Assembly (NCBI RefSeq): GCF_051622035.1
Contig: NC_135362.1
Span: 6,575,501-6,639,500, forward strand
Direction of reading: 5' to 3'
Source: Arctopsyche grandis
Taxonomy: Eukaryota > Arthropoda > Insecta > Trichoptera > Hydropsychidae
Length of the DNA stretch: 64,000 nt
Of the stretch, positions 11,300-23,200 are shown piece by piece (position 1 is the stretch's first letter; each line of letters begins with the position of its first letter). The notes below the pieces were generated by a model. That model did no database searches. It saw only the letters and a list, made by a program, of their open reading frames with translations, and had not been told where the DNA came from. The translations under genes and the position numbers were made by a program.

Positions 11300-13095
11300 A
11301 TGAAGAAATTTTGCGAACTATGGGTCATCACAAGTGCTATCGTAGTTCTGTTTTCAACTTTTGGAGCCTCTCAACTCCTCCAATGTATGGATGACGATTA
11401 TAGTAATTGCCACTGCGACCCACAGCTTTTACAAACTGTCTGTAGTACAAGTAAATATTTTCACTTAAATTTTAATACATTAATTTGAAATTTATGTATT
11501 AAATTATACCCATTTAACCAAATTCACCTTTATGCAAGGTATTCAGACAATAGTTATTTTTATGTGTATCATATTACATACATATGTAATTCTCAATCAT
11601 CAATATTTATATTTTAGGTGATCTAAAAGGAAATATATATTTTGGACTAAACAAAGAGAAAAACGAAATGGAAATAATATGTAAAAATTTGATTGATTAC
11701 CCAAAAGTTGATAAGTTTAACTTCACATTTCATTATTCCCCTGAAACCCTGCGTATAAATAACTGCCCCTTTCCAAAAACATCTTTCACGAACACATTCA
11801 ATAAGTATGCATCGAATATCTCTAATTTCGTTTTTGAAACGTTAAGTGACATATCACATTTCGACAAAACCTACTTGGAAGGTCTAGAAGGACTGAAGAA
11901 TATTCAAATTAATGGGAAAGGTCATGTGAACTTTGCTGACAATTTATTTGAAGGTATGGGGTATCTTGAAACAATACAATTCCATGCCTCATCAATCAGT
12001 CTCCATTCTAGCGTATTCAAATCGACTCCCAGTTTGACAACTTTGATATTAGATGATTCTGATTTACAAACACTGCCTCCGAGTCTTTTCATAGGAGCAT
12101 CTACGTTATATAGTTTGCAATTATCGAACTGTAATTTTTCCCATCTACCGTCAAATATATTTATTGATCTCCATAATTTGGGTACAATGGATCTGAGTAA
12201 CAACAATCTAGAAACACTGCCATCCGATTTATTTCTTAACATGTCAATGTTGATGTTTTTGGATTTGAGTTACAACAAATTCACACATCTGCCGGGAAAT
12301 CTCTTTTCCACAAATTATAAGTTATTTGAATTTTCGATGAAATTCAATGGAAACCCCCTAGAGACTCTTCCCGACTATTTTTTGAGTAACTTGACCATCC
12401 TCCATAAAATTGATCTACAAGGAAGTCTTATATATCGTGTTCCTAGTTCGTTGTTGTTTGGTTCAAATCGTATTGATTACGTAGACTTTAGTTATAATTA
12501 TTTAAAAGAGATACCGCAAGATATGTTTCGTGATCAAGGAGACATAAAAATTTTGTATTTAGAATCTAATGAAATATCTCATATCGCCAACGGAACAATC
12601 GAACATCTGAAATATCTGGAATACTTGAATTTGGAAAATAATAATCTCACCAAAATCAGTCAGTGAGTAATCTTTAATAAACATTTAATAATTTATTTAT
12701 TTTTATATATTATATATAATGAATTATATATTTTATATAATGAATATATATAATGAATTATATATTTTTATTTCATATATTTTTTTAGGAAAACCTACAG
12801 CGGGTTGACATCTTTAATGAAACTAAAATTAAATAACAATAAAATCAAGTATATTGACAATGAAGCATTCTCATCTATGTTAAAATTAAAAAATCTCGAT
12901 TTGTCACACAATGATATGACTTTATCAGAATTTGATTATGACGATAATTTAGACTATAACAGTAGCTTTCTTGATGCATTCTTATGGTCTTTATTTTCTA
13001 TCCACGATCATTCGAAAATCGAATTCCTAAATCTCAGTCACAATTCATTTTCGGGAAATTTCAGCATTAATCTATTGTTAGCAATTCCGAACTAA
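11300..13095 (+). CDS. Truncated Toll paralogue, LRR ectodomain only (500 residues)
   Basis: Exons 11300-11450, 11618-12662 and 12789-13095 correspond one to one in phase and border with the first three exons of the complete Toll gene. Exon 2 is the same length in both (1045 nt). The product has a signal peptide (MKKFCELWVITSAIVVLFST) and the N-terminal leucine-rich repeats. It then ends at AIPN and a TAA where the complete gene splices to exon 4. No cysteine caps, membrane helix or TIR domain follow in the next kilobase. The product would be a secreted LRR protein, or the gene is a recent pseudogene with an otherwise open frame. The second half of exon 2 is nearly identical to its neighbour while the first 200 bases differ strongly, which suggests gene conversion or uneven selection. 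Confidence 0.7.
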
Positions 13096-14262
13096 TTGAA
13101 TACTGTTTTAAATGCCACTTCTTTAAATATTTTCATTTGATTTCCTTAAAAATATATAATATATTTTTTGAAAATTTTATTTTTAAATAATAATAAATGT
13201 GTAACTGTAATACTTGGAATTCAACGTATTTTTTGTTTTGAATATTAAAACATAACCATTTTTTTTTAATTTTTCTTTATTTCATTAATAAAAGTCACAT
13301 ACATATTATGATTTAAATAAATATTTTTATGTATAAATATGTTATAATAGATACTTCGCTTAGCTAATTTATAAGCTGAACTAAAAGCATTTTTGGTAAA
13401 TTAATATATGAATTAAAATAATGAATGTTATGATAACAGCTTGCAAGCATATTTAATAAATTGTGGTATTAAGGTACATCACTCTAATTTACTCTTTATT
13501 TAGAAAAATACTCATTTCATACAATTATTTGCGTAGTATTTTTTTTATTGAAAAGTAAATTATTTGCGTAGAAAAATAGAAGATTTCATCAGGTTAGATG
13601 ACCTGGTCGATCGAAGATTAGCTAATCGTCAAATGAGATAAAAACGATGATATGATTGGAATAAATAGTACACAGGCCTTCTTATAATGTATATAAATGT
13701 TTTTATAATTTTTTTTTAATTTTTTCTCATGTACAACAATCATTTATAGCTCAATCAGTCTACCCTGTTTCCTTATTTGTTTAATTTTTAATGCACATTT
13801 GATTTGCTAATAATGAAATGCAGGTCAAATGAAAACTAGTCCCCAAATATGTATGTATGAAAATACACTTATTATCTGGATTTATCACTAAAAAATAATA
13901 TCTTAACGTAAACTAGTCATACTTTAATTTCCAAATGAAAATATGTCATCTGGAACGAAAAAAAGTTATTTTAGCGTGCGTGAAATGAAATTACATTTAG
14001 TAGGCATTTTCCTTATATTATTATAAATTTGGCATAAGATTCACAAGTTTCCAATCAACATGAGCCTTATCACGAACTAAACCTCTGACAACTTGTTCTC
14101 GGTGTTTTTACATTTGTACTGGAATCAAACAAAGTATGTTCCCTTTTAATACTAATAAAAAAATTGAGGCCGTTCGCGGATAAATTCTCCAGACTTAAAC
14201 TAAAGTACATCCAGTCATCTCATCAAACTGCAGGGTAAAAATAAAAGTCATTTAATGAGTTT
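13096..14262. other. AT-rich spacer, no gene seen
   Basis: There is no reading frame with protein-like content, and no remnant of the Toll exons 4-6 expected after the truncated paralogue. The left part would hold that gene's 3' UTR (AATAATAAATG near 13188). The right part is the 3' UTR and downstream flank of the minus-strand LIM gene. Confidence 0.6.
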
Positions 14263-17200
14263 TTAAGCCATTGTAAGCGTTCCTGCGCCGATGCCGAATC
14301 CGACGCCTTTGGGTCCATAGTGTCTTCCGTAACAACCTCTGCAGAAGATTTCTCCAGTGGGTGCGTCGCAAAGATTTGTAGAATCCTATAATAATGAAAA
14401 TGTATTTATAAATATCAGAAATATTCAAATTTATCAACTATATTACACAATTGAACTGAAAAATAATACTGAAATGAACGTTGTATGCTTGATATCATTA
14501 TATGAATATATGAAACGAAACAAATAAAACAGCTACTTTCAAATAGCTGTAACTGTAGCACTTTGCGGAATTTCAACAGAAATCACAAAATATACTTAAA
14601 AATGAGCAAAGTTGTTACTTCGGTTATTAATTGAATCATTTAATTTAAAACTACATACAAAAGTTAATTAAAAAAAAACATGATGCATGGTCGTAAAAAG
14701 CGTTCTTACGTTCCTATCCGTCAAAACCTCAAATACACGTCAACTGTCAGTTGAACAATACCGGTGAAGATGACTGTCAGTGGGGTGTTTTATTTGGCGA
14801 GCTTTTTGCTTTTGCTGACGACGGGAGTGTCTTCCGACCCTGACCTATCTTCAGACGATTGCTTGAGTCAGGGTTTCGACAAAGCTAACCTTCTGTGCTC
14901 GTGGTGTGATCAGCTCAAGGAGTTTGGCCTCGAGCGACTGGTCGACTCTTGCCGAAAGTGCTGTCAACGAGACGACACCGTCGAGCCGAGCAAATTCGCC
15001 CGGGCCGTGCTCGAAGTATGCACGTGCAAATTCGCCGCCTACCCCCAGATACAGGCGTTCGTCAAGAGCGACCGACCGGCCAAGTTCTCCAACCTTCAGA
15101 TACGCTATGGCCACGGACTCGATCCGGCTATCAAATTGCTAGACAAAGACGGCAGTGTTAAGCAAGTGGTCGCCATCGAAAAGTGGGACACGGACACCGT
15201 TGAAGAGTTCCTCAATACACATCTCGTCCACGAAGATGACGACGAATCCAAAGACTATTTGAAAACTAATCGGATATAATTTTTACTCTGCATGTGGCAA
15301 TACGTGCTTCCTTTGAAACTATTAAAGCTATTTTTTGATTATTTTATATGTTTAAATGCGATGTGTTTTTTTTTTCTTCAATCAACGCACAAACCTAAAC
15401 ACGCTCTATTCATAAATATGAATACTTTAACGCTGAACGAACATGTCTTTAAAAATTTTAATATTATAATATTTAAAAACTTATGTATATGTATATAAAA
15501 ATATGTAAAGATTTGAAGAATATGTCTGTATGGTATGAAAATGATGTGAAGAACAAGTTCAATTACAATAAACTTAAAATAAATATGTATGTCTTTTTTA
15601 ATTTTATTTCAAACAAATTTTCTTTCATCGCATCTTTTGTTGGAAAAACAAATTCTCAAAATGTACCAAGTGAATACATTCAACCATAGGAACGTCATAT
15701 GACACGAATTATCCAATATGGGTAATTTAATGAATTAATTTTAGTCAACAGACAGAAGAATTTTTACTATTAAGAAACTCAAATGTCAGGAAAGTGAACA
15801 GACATATGTTTATACGATAGCTTTCAATGCTTGTTGCCATAGATTTGTAAAATATATATATATGAAAATAATTACCAATGATCTGTGGCAATCTGAACAA
15901 GAGAAGCAGCGCTTGTGCCATATTTTGTTTTTAGAAATCATTTGCTCAGCAGCGTACACTGGGAAACCACAACGCATGCAACCTGTGCCGGCAGCAGCTT
16001 TGGATCCAACGAAGGGATTTCCGTCAGATCTGAAATAATAGATATTTATTAACACCGTGTTACATTGCAGCTTTTGTGCTGTTGTTGATGTTGTTGAATT
16101 TGAAAGTACATAAACACTTACACGGCAACACTGGGATCAGTGTCAGCGCAGACGAGGGTGGGAGCATGGCCGAAACCGAATCCCTTGGGTCCGAAGAGTT
16201 TACCGTAGCAAGCTCTGCAATGGATCTCTTTATCGGGTCCATCACAAGCCAGCATAGAATCTAATGGACGGTGACACTCGGCGCAGTTGAAACATTTTTT
16301 ATGCCACATCTATAGTAAAAACGAAAAATTAGATTATAAAGCCCTCCAAGTACATACATATAATCAATGAATGTCAGTGAAGTTTTCTTATACTTACAGT
16401 TCCCTTTGCAAGTTGCTGTTCAGCAGCAAATACCATGCCGCCGCAACGGGGACAACCTTGACCTTTCGGAGCTTTGATGGAAGTAGTATCCGGATTGTAG
16501 AATGGTCTGCCCATAGATATTTCTTCGTCGCTGTAATATTAAATTCATTAGGATTTTTATTTATTTAATGGTCATGTCTTAATCACTGAGAGAGGACTTA
16601 CGTCAAACCGTCGGTCTGAAGGAAACCAGAGCCGCAAGCGAAACCGTATCCATGAGGTCCCCACTTCTTGCCGTAGCAAGTTTTGCAGTAGACATCGTTG
16701 TCGGGGCCGTCGCAAGCAATGATGGAGTCGAGGGTTTTGGTGCAATCATGGCATTTGAAGCATTTGCGATGCCATTCCCTGCTCTTGGCTAGAACCAACT
16801 CAGCAGCGAAGACGACTCCTCCGCAACGCGGACAACCTTGACCGGGTGCGGCTTTGATGCAAGCCGTATCGATCAACGTTGTCTTGGGTGCTTGGTCGCT
16901 ATAGAAAAATCGAAATATAAATTAAAATATGCTCATTTTTGAGTTGATGAATTAATTCATTACATGTAAGATATAATATGATGGAAAATAAAAATCAAAT
17001 GCAATGGTTTTTAATTGGAATTAAATTCATGCTGTTAATACTACTAACTGTAGTGATTATTACCATGTATGATTTGTGAAAAAGAAATCAACAGATTTGT
17101 GTATCTGTATTAATTGTTCGTTTTGTAGATTTTCATGAACATTAATTGTGATACATAAGGAGATTCAATGTTGTCATCTTAATTGATTTACAGATGGTTT

Positions 17201-20200
17201 CAACAGATATGTAAAGAATCAAAAATTTGCATAAAATAATGCATCCCTTTCCTCACTTCATGTATCGTTAATTGGGTGAAATAATGAAATTAAAAAAAAA
17301 ATGGAATCGTCTTGATTGAAAGGTGAATCGTAGGATTGTAGTGGAAAAGATTACAATGGAAATGAATAAAATTGATAGTCAATCCAAAATTTCCACCATT
17401 TAATGTGTTTTGTTTTGCGTAATGTGATTTTCAACATATTGAATGTTTGAATTTGAGCCATCATCAAATTTGTTAATGGATATGTTTTCATTTATGTATT
17501 TATTAGAATACAGATAAATTGAATGGCATTGATATGTTTATATTAATTGAGATCTGATGAATGAAAAATAAATTAATTTCATTCTGCTATAAATCTAAAA
17601 TGTTTTGGGTTATTGTACATATGTCAAAGAATGCCGTGATCAATTTGTTTCTCAAGACCATACAGAGGAAGTACATGTATCAGAGTTACGTGCAATACCT
17701 CTGCCATTCTACGTCCTTAATATCGCACATGAGCCCCAGGGAAGACATCCCAGAGTGGCCGATGCCACGAGGGCCATATCGCTGAGCATAGCATCCTGTG
17801 TGGTGAAGCAAAAAAGCATAAATTTACATAAGCTGAGTTAAGTCGAAAAAAACAACATGCACACATTTCTATGACTTCACATTTCTGCATTAAAATTGCA
17901 TATATATAATAATAATAAAAAGCTTGCTTTTTCAATTGCTATAATTATATATAATATATGACATTAGTTTAGTATTAAAATATAAAGCGAACATGCATTG
18001 CGATTTTACATATATCTTCTTAGAGCACAATGGTAATTATATATTATATATAAGTTCAGTGCCAGCCTTACACCTAATAGCGCCTTCGGCCAATTTTTTC
18101 TAAACACCCTTAGAAAAAACTTTCGCCTTTGGTGCTCTAATCTAAAATTTTTGTATTGCTTTTGGCGCTCTAATTTTAGATTTTAAAGCGCCATTGGCGC
18201 ATCGTATGGCGCCCTAACTTATTTGCCCGACCCAGCCCCCCCCCCTAAAATCGGTACTGTATAAGTTCACGATTGAGTTGTCAATATTTCTATTTTGTTT
18301 TAATTATTTCCATATTATTAAAACACACCGGCAATCTTTAGGTTTGATTGAGAATCACGAATTAATTCCATTCTAAAGCTACCCATTCTATTGTCAATGG
18401 GAAAACATTAATATTATATATAAAAACTAGTGTTGTACTCGATGAAATATCATCGCATTGGTGTTGACATATTAAGTTATTAAATAAAAATTTTTTTTTT
18501 AAAAATGTGTCGGTTTTGTGTTCGATCCGCATGCGGTCGAATTTTTTTTCAAATACTTTTTAAATATACTTAATTTATATTTAATTGTTTAATATGAAAA
18601 AAAATGGTAAAAACTACCTACCTACCTACCTAAATGTAAACAATATAAAACACCAATAGAAAAATTAATTAAATAAATTTTCAATATATGGCGGTAAATG
18701 CTCAGAAACTTAGCGCCATCTATTTGCCCAGAGGAAACATTGGTAGCAAACAGTATATATAGAAGTTTTTTTCTTTTGTTATTATATTCGTATACGTTTT
18801 GTTGACAGTGGTTTAGCTGTGACGTACGTATATATGTCGAATCGAAACGACTATTATAGTACAGCGAGCGTTATCTTACACAGACACACAGAATAGCGAT
18901 ATTATATACATCATGATACAATTCACGAGAGCTTAAAATTGAAAGATTCACTAGAGCACGATTATGAAGAATTATCATATTTATATTCAGTCCTCTTAAT
19001 TTATCGTAATCTTTGAAACGTTTCCCAATAGTGCTCTAAGGATGCAATACGTATGTATATATAAAATAATTTCAAAATTAGTAGCTTACTTAAAAAGCGC
19101 TTATTTGAATTGCAATGTAAAGTCAGCAGATAATGTGAGCAAAATTGTTATTCCTTACCCATTTGGAAAGCAATCGCTCTGTAAAGCACCACCACCTTGT
19201 CCGTAACCGTATCCTTTGGGTCCAAACTTCTTCCCGTAACACACTACGTTGGACAGAACAAAACAGTCAAACGACAAAACATTCCAAACACGCATTACAT
19301 TGGAATTATAAAAATGTAATATAGGATAAGGATAAAAAATAGTCGTATTCCAAAATGTACGACAGTTCTCAAGACTTTCAGTTAAATTCAATAGGAACTA
19401 CGGTATCAAAAAAAGAATTTATAATATGAAACTGAAGATGATCAGATTTCCTACCTTTACAGTAGATATTCTTGTCTGGTCCTTCACAACAGTTAACGGA
19501 GTCCAGGCCTTTGGAGCATTCGCCGCACTTGAAACACTCCTTATGCCATCCCTTTAACAAGGAAGTTCAGTTTCATCTATCTCTCACAAAAAACATTCCT
19601 TTCTTCTCTACTGTACCGAGGGTGTATTTTTGTGGATTCCCATTGAAAAGAAATGACACATGCATATTTCGATTACAAAATGTTTTCGCTTTTAGGATTC
19701 AACTAGTGCTCTAGGGTGGACTCAATACACAAGGTATCAACGATGCTGAATTGATTTTAAAAATAAATACGGGTTCATGCCGTTTTAAAAACAAATAAAA
19801 TAAGAAGAAAAAATATAAACAATCCTTGGGAGAAGTTAACACGTACACATTTTGTCTTTGTCAAAAAAACTATCTACCTCTGCAATATATATTTAAGTCT
19901 GGTCCATCACAATGCATTGTAGAATCAAGAGTTCTGTTGCAATTCAAACATTTGAAGCATCGCCTATGATAACCCTGCAGTTTGAAATTTACATAAATAA
20001 ATACATAACAGTATTTCGGAGTCTGAGTGAACTAAGAGAACGATTTTGTGAAGTACACATGTGACTAATTCTATGATGTGGATCCAATGAATTTTATCTA
20101 ACTATCAAATTATTGAATCAAATAATATTTTGTAACCAAAAGACAGATACAATATTGAATCAAAACGTTGAAGGAGTCGACTTACACTGAGAAAATCCTC

Positions 20201-23200
20201 AGCAATAGTTTCTCATGATTAGTTATTATTTTAAATGTAAAAAGGAAAACGTAAAATCATTTAATAATAATTTAATGTGACGCCTTTGCTTTTAAATATG
20301 ATTGAAACTGGCAACTCTGATTTATTTGCTGATTTTGCCAATTAAATATAATAAAATGTTTACGAAATACTAGTCTCAATCACCACTGCGATTGAAACAA
20401 TATATATTATATTAACGCCAATTGGAGGTAAATTAATTACCATCGAGGTAATCAGTATTGCCAGGACATTTCCCTTACTTTTGTTCCCTTAGAAAGTATT
20501 TTTCGATTCGGTGATTATTCCGCAAAAGGCGATCTTGCGCATGCCACTAAAATATCGATCACGGAACATCTGGCACCCAAAAATTCGAAATATTGTACTA
20601 ACGAGAACTCGAGTTTCATGCGCGCGATCGCAATTTGCGCAATAATCCGTTTACCATTTTTTCAAAACAAAGATTTGGAATCAAAAACTTGAATTTGAAT
20701 TTTAAAATAAGTTTATAAAATCTAGTTCCTCAACGTTTTGATCATATTTTTACTTAATTTTAGCTGTTAATGTTGAAAAGACTTACACGTCCTCGAGCTA
20801 ACATCTGCTCAGCAGCATAGACGAATCCGCCGCATCTCGGACATCCTTGGCCTTCGGGAGCTTTGGCGATGACTCTTGGCTCCATGCACGCTCCGTTGGT
20901 CCTCCTGCAAGATCAAAATCACTTGAAACCCACATCATCATACAACAAAACCTGCCTGAAACACCCCACACGCACTCTACCAAGCATCGGTTATATAGCG
21001 CTACTTGGTTAATGCGATGCCACCACCCTTCGCCTGGCAATCGTAGCAGCCCCAAAGATTTGTTAACAAAGCAAGAATCGTCGTTATTGATTAAAAATAA
21101 ATAAATAAAAAATGAATACGTTTTATTTGTGAATAAAATAATAAAATAGTCGGCTGCGATGCGGCGATTGACTCAGATTTGATTTAAGGCTTATACTGTT
21201 TAAATTATACAACTGCAAATACATATTAGAGTTTTATTGTGTTACGCGGATTATCTTTTTTATTTTCATTTAATCGTTTTCAGATAGTACGACGTGAAGA
21301 ATTAATGTGATAAATGTAGTAATGGGAGAAGGTGTGAGAGGGTTGAGCTCCCGCAGCCTGCGCCCCCATCGCCCCCCCGAAACGCCGCTTCGCCGCCTTG
21401 ATGGTGGGGCCCGCGGGGGCACTTTCCTTATCCCATCACGTACACGGGGGGTGTTAGTTGCGCCTGGACGCGACTGCGGGTCGTTATTACAAAAAAGCGT
21501 GATACACAGGTACTTTAGGTACATAACATGCTATGTGAGACACAATAGGTCGAGATGAAGGTGAAAGGAACAGAGTGAGAAGAGAAAGAGAGATAAGCCT
21601 GAAGCCATGCCAGCCACTGAAACTATGGTGCTCACCGTGGTCGTTGTGGTGCGTCTTCCATGTCGCTGCTTCAGAAAAAAGGGACGAGGTATATAGGGGC
21701 AGGACACATTGAAGGTTTACAAAACAAAGGTATTGGGTCAATTCAAAACAATAAGGCCGTTTGTTCACACGCTGACAGTCGAAAATCGGAAGAGCATTGT
21801 ACCGATTTCACCGAATAACAACGGTTCGTATGATTTCTCATTGTTATCAAAATAGGAATAACTAAATACTACCGGTCACCCTTACGGAATAAACTCTGAG
21901 TTGAAGAAGACTCGAAAAATGAACTCGTATAAAGAGAACAATGCCAGGCTGGAAAGTAATCAGGGACAAGTACATGTGTATACGTGAGATTTACTCATAC
22001 ACGCGTCTACCCCCACTACTAATCTTAGAGCTTGTACACTCTCAGTTATTTTATCATTTTTCGAGTCTTCATCAACTCAGAATTTGTGCCGTAAGGTGGA
22101 CCCAAAAACTACTACTATCAGGAAAAATAAATAAACTGAAATCGTCCGATTTTCGTCTAGTGTCGGATTTTCAAGTGTCGAATTTGTATCGTATGTGTAC
22201 GTTTATCGAAGTAGATAGATTTTCTGATACTACTTTGTGAATGTCGGATGTTTCGCTGCACGTAATTATAATTACAATCTTATAATTCGAAAACATCGAA
22301 AAGTCAAAATGCTTAATGTCGTCATTTTAGATATTTAATTTACAAATTTACACTCTCTAAATAAAGCAACGTGTATGAGCCATCATATAAATGACCGCAT
22401 ATTTGATGCGGAATTAGTCAAAACGTTCGAGTATTTAATCGATCTCGTATGACTATATTTTCAGGCACTTTGCTTTGAAAAGTTTTACTGTACATTTTGA
22501 CCCCCGAGTTTTCAAATTTTATCGAATTCCGAACAAGCACAGATAAACGAACGTTAAGATACGAAATATCGAATAAACTGCTGTCTTTTCTAATACGTGG
22601 CGCCGCTCGGATTCTGTACAAAACGCTGTATTAATACACCCGATGTCCATAAATGAATACGCGTAATAAGTTCCGCTGTAAACAATTCGATCAAATCTAT
22701 TTAAAACTGTTGTTGATTAATCGATATCTGGCGTTATGAGTGATTGAAATTTGCATTGTTATTTCAATCACAATTGTTACAGTTTATCTCAAATCAATAC
22801 GCATTCGGTAAAGTACTATTTTTGCATTTCTTAGCTCATATAGAGCGCCAGATATCGACTATAAAACTGAAAGATGACTTATGTTCATAGAAACTGAGCT
22901 TTAGGCCTATTGCGCACTGTCGACCGGTCGACGGGCGACCGGTCGTCGTCGACTGTAATTTATACAGTCAAAGTCGCTCATTGTGTGAAGATTTCCAATG
23001 GGTCGCCTGTGTGTCATCGTTCAGGCGACCGTTCAGGCAACCAGCGACTTGTGTGCATAAACACACATGTAAGACTGTATAAATTACAGTAGATGACGAC
23101 CGGTCGCCCGTCGACCGATCGGCAGTGCACAATAGGCCTTAGAGAGTTTATATGCGTTTGTTTATAAAACTTTTGTGTATTGTTACAGCCTTTTATCGTA

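Noticed and set aside
14764..14769. Upstream GTG as the start of the selenoprotein F homologue
   Set aside because: Nuclear animal genes rarely start at GTG, and the ATG at 14770 directly precedes the signal peptide.
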